Part shown: positions 33,049 through 45,900 of the stretch, piece after piece
Position numbering within the stretch: position 1 is the first letter of the stretch
Layout of the letters: each line of letters begins with the position of its first letter
Source of the DNA: Morella rubra
Taxonomy: Eukaryota; Streptophyta; Magnoliopsida; Fagales; Myricaceae
Reading direction: 5' to 3'
Assembly (NCBI GenBank): GCA_003952965.2
Contig: CM025850.1
Location: 13,445,544 to 13,509,543, forward strand
Length of the DNA stretch: 64,000 bases
Notes under the pieces: generated by a model
Database searches by the model: none
The model's input: the letters and a program-made list of their open reading frames with translations, nothing else
Told to the model about the DNA's origin: nothing
Translations under genes and position numbers: made by a program

Positions 33049-36000
33049 TAGTACTCTCGTTTTCTGAACATGATGATGAAATAGATATCATATTTCGAGA
33101 TAGATTTTGGAAGTACATGCCCCAGAACCATAATTGATAAAGCTGCATGTCTTAATGATTTTATCAAGATATAGCAAAAACAAATTAATATTAGGCAGAT
33201 GAATTTAGAAGATTTTCCTGAAACAAAACAAATATCACTTAATTAAGATCTTCCTACATCATCATCATCATGAGTTTTCGCCAAAGTAGTCATCGTACGT
33301 TGTTGCGTGCGCGCTCTTCTCTTATAATTTAGATAAGAGTTTTAGTAAAGCAACCGTAAACTCACTCATCACTTTAATCAGAACTAAATGAACAAACCAG
33401 ACAATATGTACAGCAGGAATATGAGCAATTAATTAATGGTGGTGGAGCAACGCTTATACTGCAGAGAAAAAATTTATTTGGTCATGATCGATGATCAGTA
33501 AATAAGGCAATTTGGTTGTATGAACGTTACGTCATGTTTCCTTGTCGTGCCCCAGCTTTGGCTGCGGTACATCTCATTAAGGACGTTTAATTAGAATATA
33601 TATATATATAGTCTTGAGATTATATACGTATTATAATAAGTCATCACATCATATTGCTATGCGGATCATGGGGGCAAAAAATCGAAGGATTCCATTTTAG
33701 GTGATTAAATATTATTAAAATACTCAACTGGTTCATGTAGGGGCGGAGCCAAGAATAAATTTAAAGGATGTCAACTCCTAAGGGAAAATAATAGAAAAAA
33801 AAAAATTTACTACCTAATGCAAAAAAATATCTTAGAGTTAAAATATTAAAAATTAAGGACTAAAATTAAATTTATTTGGTATTACAAATAATGAGAGAGC
33901 TAATATAAAAATACACCATGACAGAAAGTGAGTTTCCCACATTACAAATAGTTTATTTGGTCAACCAACTTAAATGAATAGTGGTAAAGACACAATGATA
34001 ATGGTGTTTTATGTTTTTGGGTAATAATAGTGCTTTATGTTGGTAAACAAAGAGTGCGTTTGAATTGTAAAATTTTACACTTCTTAAAATTTTAACACAA
34101 TAAAAAATTATAATATAATATCTCTCTCCATCACATCATTACTTTTCACTATAATAAATATTAAAAATCATCTCTCTCTTTACTTTTTCACCAAATCCAA
34201 TATCCTAAAATTTTAACTTTCCTAAAGTTATCCGAAAAGATGCAACAATTAATTTGTACTATTAATATTAACTATATACAAATCTATATATATATAATTC
34301 AATATTTTGAATTGGGCCCCCCTCCCTACGCCACTAGTTCCGTGTCAGATGCATAGATATAAACCTGACTTAATAATTAAATAAACGAAGTGTTCATGCT
34401 TAGGTAATTCATATAGAAATCTATATATAATAAAACTAGCTATTGGATTGAGGTAGCTAGCAGCTAACATGAGCACCCCTCTTAATTAGTTATCTTATGC
34501 TAAAAATATTCAAAGAATGATCCCGTTATTAAGCAGATCAGGGTTTAAACCGTGTTCCTATTTTTTTGTTTATCTGATCATGCATGAATTAGCTGGGCCT
34601 TGTTCACTGGCAGCAAATGCATGCGTCTGATACAATGATCAACACCAACCTTAATTAAATCTAGCAAAACATACGTGTCAATCTTCATGGGATAGCTACT
34701 AATTAATTACACTCGATCATGGCTTAAGTTGACCCAAATTACATGTCTAGCTAGCACGAGGCATGCGCTGTAAATTAGGTCATCTGTGTCTGCATGTACT
34801 GCTCGACTAGTACGGATGTTTACGGTGTCGTGCATATATATATATATATATCCCGTCCTCTCTGCATTAGAACTCGGAAAACTCGATACCTAGCTACAGT
34901 CACGACCCATTACACACGCTACAACGCGCGGCTGTTTTCTATTAAATATATATATATATATATGGTTTAGCGGATCTAATCTATGCAGAGCTGCACATGA
35001 CACATGATACCCAGAAGGGGTTCACAGTCTGTATATTTTACATGCCTCGTGGGTCGAAGGGACTAGGAACATGTCCAGAGAGAAATAGAACTGCTTTAGG
35101 AAATCTCAATAAATGGGGAAAGATTAATGAAAGCACGTAAACCTGACATTTAGTGCCAAATAATCGGATCTTATTCTGTTCTATATTATCGATCTATTTT
35201 ATTAATGGGCACTCAGCACCAACTCATTCTGTGATTATTCTTCCCGCAAATTCCAGCTATACTTCTATACATCATTTGCTTCCTCAAATCCAATTCCTCA
35301 AAACTGATTATATATTAATCTATACCTTCAATAATACAGGATTATAATTAACAGGTTGTAGTGACCTAGCTAGATTCTATACTTTATTCGAATATCACCC
35401 ACCCATGCTTCATATTATATAAAGCAGTGGCATTAATTTGCTGAAAGGGTTGACATATTAATAAATCAACTGATGGTTGACTCCGTGATGCATACCTAGA
35501 TGTCACGGGATCAGATGCAAAGTTTTGGTAACTAAAACTAGCCTTTGATGATGTTTGTGCACCAAGAGGGATAGGGGTACGTGACTTTTGTAATGCAACT
35601 TTCTGTAGTTTTACTCGGAAAAAATTTCCGTAAAGGTGCAAGTTCTGTCTAATCTAAAGACACATGCATGATGCATCCATTCCAGGAAGTCGTTCTTGTC
35701 TGTTTTTTCACCTAAACTTAGGTTAGGTAGAGATTAGATCTTTGATCCACTTGTTCATTGGAATGATTCCTGGGGTTTACTGTTTCATCCAGCTAGGTGA
35801 ATAAAGAAAGTATAGCATTCCTTTTTCGAAAAACAAAGCTAGCTAGGGTTTGAAATCTGGACCGGCCGGTAGAGCTAGCCCTACATTAATCCTATATATC
35901 ACAATCGGCAAATACAGAAATGATGTGTCCAACAACCTTTAGAATTACTAAGTCCTTGATCTAGTCCTAGCCCTTGATGAACATATATGCATCTAGTTAG

Positions 36001-39000
36001 ATAGCCTTTTTTGGTGGGTATGATTTGCAATATCTTGCTTTAAAGTTGCATTAACTTTGGTTTAAAGTAAAAGTTTGCTCTTTGATTTTTTTTTTTTTTT
36101 TTTAATGATCACTTAACTTTACCTCTTTATTTTTCGTAAATAGTACGTGACTTTACCTTTTAAATTTTGGACAAATCTTAACATAACAACAATATTCCCA
36201 ACACTTTATTTTCCTGTCTCAGTAAAACCCTAGTACCTATTATACTACATACGTACGTACGTACCCAGGCATATATTATATTAACCCGCTTCTAACGTTT
36301 TTGTTTCTCTGTGTTTTTTCCTCTCTGCAGTAGGAAAGGTTTCCAATGTCAGTAAAAGTCCCTTGCGCGATGTCTCTATTGGTGCGAAGTTACTTCAAGT
36401 TTAAGTTAAACTGCGAGCCCTTGCGAATTGCTTCCACTTTAAGGCACAAGATCAGTTCCTACTGTATTTTAATCAAAGCAAAGAAAACATATATAAGCCT
36501 ATGGTTATTGATCTCCCTCATGGCTTGAATTTACCTTAAATTAATTAAACATGCATAAGCCTAAGGGAAGCAGCATTAACCCCATGTATGATTTATACTA
36601 ATTTACTATTCCTTTCCCCATGCTCCCAACCACCAAAAACCCTTTAAAAAGGGTTAAAAGAAGTACTTAACAAGTATGGCATTTGAGAGTGAATGTGGAT
36701 CTGCTGGTCTAGTTGAAGTGGTCCGAATTTGGCAGAATGTCGTCAGCTTTTGAGTGTTGATCAGGTTCTTCTATCCTTAATACTTAAGTATTATCTTGGC
36801 TACTCTTTCCTACGAGGGAACTCTTGATAAGGATTTAAAATTATTCGCTGAAATATTCTACACAAGTGACCATATTTAAACCATAAGAATCATTGACAAA
36901 TCACAAAAGGGCTTTCTCTGTTTTTTTTTTTTTTTTTTTTTTAATAAAAAAAATCCTTATTTGCAGCAGATAATAATAAGCGAGTGTGAATTATACAAAA
37001 TTCAAGTATCTCTATGATAATCCCAAATTGTTATAAGCTATTGATTATAAAATAAATGATTAGCGTTTTTATTATATTTTACCCTGTGTCACTCTGTTGT
37101 GCGAAAAAAGTCAACTAATATTTTGCCCAAAAATAATAAAAATAGTTAGCATTCATTTGGCGTGCATTTTTTATCTAAAAAATTTGCATAAGGAATAGAT
37201 ATACTTTTTTTTTTTAATTCTATGGGTCTTGACACTTTGTACTCCAAACTATTATTAATTTGTGTCAAATTCTATTTGTCAATATACTATTAATTTCAAA
37301 AATTTTGCACTTTCTGTTAAAATTTTCCGTCAATGTTAATAGAAATTGATTTTCGATCTCTAAAATGATGATTTACCCTCGTAAAATGATCATTATATAA
37401 AATAAAATAAAAAACTATAGGGATAAAATTTTCAATTTCGCAAGTCAAAAAAATATTTTTTTTTATTCAAAATAATTGAAAATTTTAAAAGACAGTGCAA
37501 AGTGTCTAAATTTACTTGTGAGTATAATGTGACAAAAATTATAAATTTAGGTGCAAATATCAAACTCTTGGAGTGGGAGAGTATAATGCATATTCATTCA
37601 TTTGCATCATTATACTTAAAAATCCTAAATAGTACAATGTGAATAGAAATTGCGAATCATGAGTTCATGACCTTTGATACCACTACCTAAACTCGTCCAT
37701 TTATGCAACCAAGCTTTTCTAAGCACCTTGCATGGTAGGAATTGGGTATTCTTTCTTTTTCTTCCATTTCCTCCAAAAGAAAACCGCCTGATGGACTCTA
37801 AAATATTCTATAATTTAATCAGCGGCTTAACTTTTCAAACTTATCATCTTAATAGCTTTAGAGAAAGTGCTCCATTTCTTTCTTCATAGGTCAAGAGGAA
37901 AAAGAGGAGAGAAATGTATTTTTATTCAATTTTTCTATATTATCAATTTTCTTGACCTTTTCGTACAAGCTGCAATTGAAATCGGGTCGCGTGTGGCCCA
38001 ATCTTCCTTTTCCTTGGGCTATTGAGTTCGTCTGGTTTGACCACTTGTCGCCAAATTGGGCTAGTTGCAGCGGAATCTATTCAACCATATCTTGTCGGTG
38101 TTATTACCTAAAACTCCATTTGCTGTTTTGTGTACAAAGAAGACAAAAGCAAATACTTGCCCAAATTATGTTTTTGTTTTTGTTTTTTTTAATAAGAAAC
38201 CCTTCCGTTTTTAGATTCTAACCTTTCCATGTGAAATAGAAAAACAGAGAGATAACTGCTTATAATATTATCAATTTTTCTAATAACTGCTAACATTTTT
38301 TTGTTGGGTAACGAATGTCGTGTCTGACCTAGTCCTGTTAATAAATACACTGGTTAGACCGAAAATGTTGCTAAATATTTATTTCACGACTTTTAAGGTG
38401 TTGTTCAAGAAGTAAAAATTTAAGAATTTTGAGTTTGTGTGGGAAAATTTTAAGAATTTGACTTTTTATAGAGTTTTGCAAAAAGTTGGGAAAAAAATTT
38501 AAAAATGTTTGATGGTAGAATATTTTTATTGAAGTTTATTAAAAAACAAGAAGAGAAAAGATTTGATGAATTTTTTTTATTTACTTGTGAAAAAGTATTG
38601 AAGCTTGTATTAAAATGTGTCAAAATTTTTATAAATTTTGAAAAAGACATTATAAACATAGTCTAAATATGGTTTTTGGTAACATATACACGAAGGAATA
38701 TGTATCGATTAGATATGAGTGTAATTAACTTAAGAAGAGAGGATATTTGATATAATTTTTTTTTATGAAACAAATATTGAAATTGATATGAAAATGTGTT
38801 AAAATTGGTATGAAAAATTTGAGATTTTCATCTATTGGTTTATAAAAATTTTAGCTTTTTGAAAAATTATTTACTAAACATCATTTATAGTTTTTTTGGT
38901 AATATGCTTCATTCAAGATCTTAAGTTCAAAATTTCATAGTTATTATTAATCCTTAGAGCTACTACAGTATTTTTGGGCTGATAATAACCTAATTTGTAT

Positions 39001-39400
39001 ATGTGTGTAAGGCGAAAAGACTACAAATCTCGAGATTAACAAAAGTACGGTAAGTAAACTAAACGGAACAGATCAAAAGAAAAAAAAAAAAAAGTATCAT
39101 TTTTGATAACATATCCAGAAGGAATATGTGTCAAATGATTATGAGTGTAATTAATGAGATTACAAATCACTGTCAATCAACAGAGAGATTGCTTAATAAA
39201 AGAGTACGTACGTAACATCGATAATCAATGAGATTAAACTCTGTTAAAAATAAATATGAAAAAGATTATTAGTGGAATTGAAAAGCAAAAAACTAAAATA
39301 AAATAAAAAGGAAAAAGCTCAAGAAGCCACGAAGCCAATAACAATGGCTCACACAAACATGACACGCACCTTTTGCCTTTGGGTTTGGGGCGCATAAGAT
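33049..39400. other. AT-rich intergenic DNA upstream of the F-box gene
   Basis: No gene was recognised. Contents are AT-rich, non-autonomous-transposon-like blocks (about 34040-34230, 37230-37590, 38390-38900) built from 'aaaattttg/caaaatttt' inverted motifs, TA microsatellites (34835-34850, 34947-34963), an ACGTACGTACGT run near 36251, and long poly-T runs near 36085 and 36920. None showed clear terminal repeats or target duplications by eye. Confidence 0.5.
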
Positions 39401-39410
39401 CCATTTTCTC

Positions 39411-39435
39411 GCTCTCTCTCTCTCTCTCTCTCTCG
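39411..39435 (+). repeat. CT microsatellite in the F-box gene leader/promoter
   Basis: A pure CT run, with further short CT runs at about 39549-39565 and 39710-39728. Pyrimidine-rich tracts are common in plant core promoters and 5' UTRs, and these lie 30-350 bp before the F-box ATG. Confidence 0.7.
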
Positions 39436-39760
39436 TTATCGCCTCAGCCCTCCTTTCTTTCAACAACCCCCGCTTTCCTCTGCCGCTCTGTCTTCCGTTG
39501 CTCCTTCCTCCATCTCTCCATTCTCTTCGAAATCCAAGGTTAGGGTTACTCTCTCTCTCTCTCTCAATCACTCTCTTTCTCTCTCACATTTCTGTATATC
39601 ATATCTACCGAATCTCAATCTCGAACCAGAGCCATGCCTTATCGTCTCCCAGATCTGCCCGTAAGCCTCTTCCACCGCACCCGAATCTCCTCCTGTAACT
39701 AGAACTTGTCTCTCTCTCGCCCTCTCTCGTCGGATAAATCCAAATCCCGCAGTTCATACC

Positions 39761-40939
39761 ATGTCTCCGTCGGTCTCAGTTTGGCCAGATCACCAGCTGG
39801 TCGACCACTTCGATCGCCTACCCGATTCCCTCCTCCTCCTTGTTTTTAACAAGATCGGCGACGTCAAGGCCCTCGGCCGTTGCTGCGTCGTATCCCGCCG
39901 CTTCCACTCCCTCGTGCCCCAGGTCGAAAACGTCGTCGTTCGCGTCGATTGTGTCATTTCTGACGATGATTCTTCCTCCTCTTCCTCTTCCTCCTCCGCT
40001 TCCTCCTCCTCCGACAAATCCCGGAATCCCTTTTCCAATATCTTCCGCTTCGTCTTCTTCGGCACCATTGTCAAACCCTTCCAGTTCTTGACCCAATTTC
40101 TGGGGGGACCCAGAAGACCGTCCTCTTCTGGGTTGTCCTCTTCGTCGTCGTCTTTGTTCCTTGCCGAGGACGGTGAGGCGGACCAAGGCGGCGTGACCCA
40201 CCACTCCCCCACCCAGGTTCTCAAAAACTTCAACGAGGTTCGGTTCCTTCGCATCGAACTTCCCAGCGGCGAATTGGGCATCGAAGACGGTGTTCTGTTG
40301 AAGTGGAGGGCCGATTTTGGTTCCACTCTCGACAATTGCGTCATTCTTGGCGCGTCTTCCGTGGTCTACGCCGCGAAGAACGCCAACGACAATTGTGCAG
40401 ATGGGTTTTGCGCTAACAACGGAGGAGGAGGTGGTGGAGGTGACGATAACGGAAGCATTCCTGAGTCCTTTTACACTAATGGGGGCCTGAAACTGAGAGT
40501 CGTTTGGACTATCAGTTCATTGATCGCGGCCTCGGCCAGGCATTACTTGCTCCAGCCAATCATTTCGGAGCACAAGACTCTAGATAATCTGGTACTAACA
40601 GATGCGGATGGGCAGGGCGTGTTGTGTATGAACAGGGATCAGCTTGAGGAGCTGAGGGTGAAGCCCTTGTCGGCTTCTTCCGCATCGAAGAGGACGCAAG
40701 TGCCTGCTCTAAATATGCGACTCTGGTACGCGCCGCAGTTGGAATTGCCTGGTGGGATCACTTTGAAGGGGGCGACATTGGTGGCGATTCGGCCTAGCGA
40801 GCAGTCGATGGTGGCAATGGCGAGGAAGGAAGTGTCGGACGTGTCATGGGTGTCAACGGCGTTTGAAGAGCCGTATGGGACTGCAGCGAAGATGCTGGTG
40901 AAGCGGCGGACTTACTGTCTTGAGATGAACTCCTTCTGA
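39761..40939 (+). CDS. F-box protein, At5g46170 / At4g18380-like
   Basis: Intronless, 392 aa. The ATG at 39761 is the first in frame and gives MSPSVSVWPDHQLVDHF. An F-box (about residues 17-55: FDRLPDSLLLLVF, then CCVVSRRFHSLVP) is the expected SKP1-binding surface of an SCF E3 ubiquitin ligase. Then come a poly-Ser/acidic stretch (about 67-88), a hydrophobic/basic segment (about 93-120), a second Ser run and a poly-Gly/Asp linker (about 220-230). The C-terminal half (VVWTISSLIAASARHYLLQP, then LDNLVLTDADGQGVLCM) is the conserved substrate-recognition part of this plant family, which has no Kelch or LRR repeats. Family membership is also supported by position between OAT and TCP2-like genes, as in Arabidopsis. 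The substrate is unknown. Coding GC is much higher than in the flanks, and minus-strand open frames here are shadows. Confidence 0.92.
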   Translation: MSPSVSVWPDHQLVDHFDRLPDSLLLLVFNKIGDVKALGRCCVVSRRFHSLVPQVENVVVRVDCVISDDDSSSSSSSSSASSSSDKSRNPFSNIFRFVFFGTIVKPFQFLTQFLGGPRRPSSSGLSSSSSSLFLAEDGEADQGGVTHHSPTQVLKNFNEVRFLRIELPSGELGIEDGVLLKWRADFGSTLDNCVILGASSVVYAAKNANDNCADGFCANNGGGGGGGDDNGSIPESFYTNGGLKLRVVWTISSLIAASARHYLLQPIISEHKTLDNLVLTDADGQGVLCMNRDQLEELRVKPLSASSASKRTQVPALNMRLWYAPQLELPGGITLKGATLVAIRPSEQSMVAMARKEVSDVSWVSTAFEEPYGTAAKMLVKRRTYCLEMNSF

Positions 40940-43900
40940 ATGAGAGCAATGGCGAGGTAAATTTCGTATATTGATAATGACACTGGATAATTTAGTTTCT
41001 TTCGCTCAAATCGTGTAACTTTGATTGGGTTTTGTGCGATATTGACGGGGCTTGAATGATGGGAGGGGAAGTTTATGCACAACCACTTGAAGGCATTCTC
41101 TAAAAGACAGACAGAGTTTATGACTGATGGAATGCGTGTTTATGTTACATGCCGGTTTAGTTTCGTATATGGTCTTGTTGTACATGTGATGCCTCGGCTA
41201 GTGTTGAGGATTCCTACGTTTCGTGTCTTCAATTTCGTTAAGCTTCTAGTGTTGGTTTGTTTTGGGGGAGAGCTCGGTGATTTAAGGTAGATACTAGATG
41301 GTTGTTGGGACGAGGAGAATTGGTTATGGTATAAATGAAGAAGTAGCAGATAATGTGTGTACTAAATATCTAGGAAAAGAGTGCACAGACTATATAATAT
41401 TAGATTTGTACGCATGTATGTACGGTTGCATCACCTAGTAATACCAAAGCAAATGACAGTGACTCTAAGTTCGTGTCAGGTCGCAGTTCCACAGAAGAAA
41501 AGCTGCCAAAGATCCGGTTTATGTAAATCCATTAGTTATAATACGCTGGTGGAATATGTGTTCCCAATGTTTAGTTGCAGGTTGGATTGACTGCATATGC
41601 TTCCATGTCCTGCGTTGTTGTTGGTCTTGAATTTATGCTCTGTCTCTTTCTTATCATCTTATCGAAAGAAACAGAATCTATACACCAAGCATGCTTTTGA
41701 AATTTTGTACACTCCTCTGACTTTGAAATGGGGTTTTCCAGGGAAAGCACAATCATTCGAGTTGCATGTTTGGCAAACAGAGAATCAGAAGAGATAACTT
41801 TGCTTTAGGAGTATCTCAAGTTGTGCCCAACCACATCTTGCTTTGGAGTTTGGACTGCCACTAGAACATCATTCCTTGGTTGATTATGCAGGCAATGCTA
41901 TCTGGCCTCACCTTTCATGCTCGAACTGGTGGTGGAAATATGCATCTGCTGGTTGTTTTGATTTAAAGGCATATGCTTATAAGAGTGCACAAATGCAACT
42001 AGAATGATGTTGTAAGATCTTTTACTCTGTAGTAATTTACCTTCTTTAATGATCTCTCTGTATGTGAATATTGTAGGTACGAATATGCTTTGCTTATCTT
42101 ACACTTAAAAGAGGAATGTACGATGCTTTATGCTTCAAACAATTTATGGTTGTCACTCATAGAATTGGCAAATTGGCACTGTAGTTTTCTGGTTCCTCTT
42201 CAATGATAATTGCTGTAGGCTTAAATTGGGCTGCTTGGATTTGGGGTAGAGTAGGGAAACAAAATCTGAACGATTGATATTGCTGTAGCCCGTTTTGTGA
42301 TATGGCTCAAACTAAGGTATCACAGCAGTTGCAGAAAGGAGGTGAAGCAGAGTGAGGAAGCCCTAGGCAGCAGAAGGCACTAGAAATAGGTTAGAGAAAC
42401 TAAGTAGAGTCAATCCAAAAAAATAAGAATTGTGGAGTGGGGTGAAAACAAATGAGTATTTAGTGCAGACATGAAAGGTCCGAGGTTGATGAGTATTAAG
42501 AAGCAGAATCCCCATTCCCCATTGAAAATCTTGGCTATCTAACATTGCCATTTTTTCTCATGTGATAAGTTGTATTTTTGGTTTGCTGCTCATACTCGGA
42601 AACATTGTTTTGGATTACTGATGACTCCATTGTGAAGTCTTCAAGTGTTTCTCTACTTGAAAGATGCATGAGATGGCATGTCACTGGTTCACAGAAAAGG
42701 CAAGTCCTTAGTTCAACATTTGGGATCGCTAATTATTAGAGATTGGATTCCAATAAAACAAACCAAAGGATGAGCTCCATCTCCTTCAAGGTGGAAATGA
42801 GTTGGGAGTTTAGTGCTTTCTCGGCGGGTGATAGTCTTTGTAGTGTCCCAAAACCTCATTTAGTGCAGGAAAGCGATGGTTTGCAATTTACTACACAGCT
42901 GTACGGTTGGAAGCGCGCTGCTTTTGTCTCACGTTCTGCTTTGACGTTCTTTGCTGCCCCCTTGCAGTTGACACTTCATTCAACATTATCAGAAATTAAG
43001 GACAAAGGAAAATTATACTTGGCATTTTAATCTATAACATAATTTACAATTTGCGTCCTACTCTGCTCCCCCAAGTGGATGTTGGTCCCAACTCCCAAAA
43101 ATAGGTTTGCATGGTGATTAATTAACCAGGTTGCAAGGGTCAAGGCCAGCCGATTTACTTTGAGCCTACATTAAATTTAGAAAAATGCTAAGATTTTTTT
43201 GGAACTTTCCTGTCACGTTTGAGCTAAGGGTGTGGTTCTGCTGTTTAACGAGTCCTGAAGGGGATATTTTAGCCATGAATTTCTTCGATGTATAAGATGT
43301 TTTTGACCAGATAGAGGCCTTGAAGTGGAAGGAAGCAAGAAGAAGGGGGTCCGCAAGGATATTTTTTTATAGCCACTGACCACCCATCCATATTTCTTTG
43401 TCCGACTTCGGGGACTGCCGACGGCCGACTTAGTTCTAGAAGCAAGAAGAGGGATTTGGGGAAGATGGTGGGCAATAATATTTTATTTTATTTTATTTAT
43501 TACTTTATTTTCGTGTTTTACTTTTTTCTTGTCGGGGAATGGCTTAGCTACTGACGTTATATTAGATGATAGCGATGGGGTGAGGCTGTTTCCCACTTCC
43601 CAGCTACCCTTTGCTTGCTAGTCAGAAATTGCAGCTTCATAATTAATTTTTTCATGGGCCATAATTATATTCTCATCAATTAGTTGGGCCAGGTTTTGAC
43701 TTTGCTTGTTCCTCAGACGAGATATCTTTGCTCCGCAACCTCACAATCCACGTGAAATGAATCGAGCTCAAAGCTTACACGTTCCATGGAAAATATAATA
43801 AGTCCCAGTGGCTTTGGCCCCTCGAATTTTCCTCCTGTTTCTTTGTTGGTAAGCTTTCTGTTTATTTCTCCTAACAAGCAAATTAAGATATCACACACGG

Positions 43901-45900
43901 TTATTGTTAACTAGCGGAGACAGATGGAATTCGGGGGGAATCACATGTGAAATAGAAAGGGTCCTGAGGAACTGAGCAAGCCCCACAGCTCCTGGCTATA
44001 GGCCGAGGCAAAGGTTGTGGACAGGGAGAAGATAAATCTGTCAGGTCACGAAATATTGGCAGAGCCTACAAGATTTCCAGACGTTTCAAGCGGTGTGTTT
44101 CGCACTTTTATGTGTCCTCCCGAACAAACTTCTGGTGGTATTTGTTTGTCATAATTTCGAAAAATATTCTCAAAATTTTTGAGAATTTTTTAAATATTAA
44201 AGTTTATTAAGATTTTTGAAAAGTTGTAAAAATTTTAGATTGTGTCAGTGTAAATATTGAAAATTTTGAAGTGTATTTAACTTACTCAAAATTTTGGTAC
44301 TCCGAAAACAAACCAACCTTAATTGGGCGGAAAAAGCGACTTCTGCAGCTTGCATATTCTGGTTTTGGCTTCATATTGTTTGTGATAAGACCTCCACGTC
44401 CTCTAGTACTGGACGACGAAGATAATCTACTCTTTGTTCAAAGTATCGAGAAAAAAGGTAACAACCGAAAACGACAACCACATCTGAGAATCTCGTAGGA
44501 TCAATTTATATATATATATATATAATTTTTAAATCAAACTGTAGATTAATGTAATTCCGCGGGAGATTGTGACAAGAAGTTTACTTTCAACTGTCTAAAT
44601 GTTACCCATATAAATTTTTGAAAAAGTAAATTTTTATAATATTTAATATTTATAACATATATCTTTCATCTAATTGCATAATATAATTTAGAAGATTTCA
44701 ATCTTCTGAAAATAAGATCTTGAATTCAAGTAGGAATGGTGAAGGATTCCAGTAAGATGTGCAGTGAACTGCATATGAGGGAGAAGTTAGCAATACCTAA
44801 GAACTTGATAACTTTGAATACTACTGGCATCCATCGTGGCTGCACATCAAGTAATGACTTTTCGTTTTTTTTTTGTTTCTTAATAAATACACACGGAAAA
44901 GGGTGACTCGGACTAATCTGGTGTGGTTTACTACCACCGTTGTATCCCTGGGCATTCCTAATTTATTCCAACATAAGGGTATCAAGTATTGGCAAGGCAC
45001 AGCTCCATACGTGCGACACATAATCTGATGCCCTGCTGTTCTCAACGTAATGAATTCAAAATATGTTGCCAAAGGTAAGTAGAGTAGTGTCATTGAAGGA
45101 CAGATACAGAAACAGGAGCAATTAGGCCAGCAAGTTCATCTCAAGCCTGCATGCTGTGCTGATCAACAAGCACTACATGCAATGGCAAACTAATTGTAGA
45201 AGACGAGAAAAAAAATTACTTAAATTGAATTGCAAATTATATTTCTTCCAAACACACAATGCCTTGCACAACTTGATAAAAATATTTCCAAACATGTGAA
45301 GGCAAGCCAAATTACTTGAAATCGATTAAATAGACATGATAAAAATTTCAGAAGCAAAACGACATGGTATTAACTGAGGCAGGGAAGGCGTGCATTCGCT
45401 CACATCAGGCATGCGTTTGCTCACATGTAGCCACTAGCTACTTCATTTCCCTGCATGAGATTTTGCCACTATAAGCAATCAAAAAGACCAGATAGATTAG
45501 GTATATTTTAGACTGTAAAACACAAAAAGGAGAGAACCAATCGTTGGGTTTAATCAGAACATGCATGATTCATATAGTTTACATGTAATAGACATTGGTC
45601 CCTTTTATACGTATAGATTTAGACAAAGTGAGAAATTAAGACAATTCACAAAACCAGACCAGAAACATCAAAAGATTTTACTTTATACTCAAGAAAAAAT
45701 ATATCACATGGCCAAATCCTGTGCATGGTTTAATGATAATTGGAAGAGATATACATGGACCAAGTAGAGATGAAAATCATTGATGATAAAACATATAAGC
45801 CACACCATTTCTAGTCTTTAATGTATCAAAAGAAGATTCTGAATAAATCTTTGGCCCTATTTTCATATCCTCAAACAATATGTTGCATGCCTTCCGGTTT
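40940..45900. other. F-box 3' region and gene-poor intergenic DNA
   Basis: The F-box 3' UTR begins here; an early GAG|GTAAAT just after the stop (about 40975) could be a 3' UTR intron donor, but no matching acceptor was settled. No further protein family was recognised. A TA run lies at about 44507-44523, and AT-rich 'aaaattttg' blocks near 44150-44290 and 44610-44690 resemble those at 38.4 and 63.2 kb. Confidence 0.45.

Noticed and set aside
39790-40344. Minus-strand open frames of 128-184 codons opposite the F-box gene
   Set aside because: Shadows of the GC- and Ser-codon-rich coding sequence; low complexity and no family resemblance.
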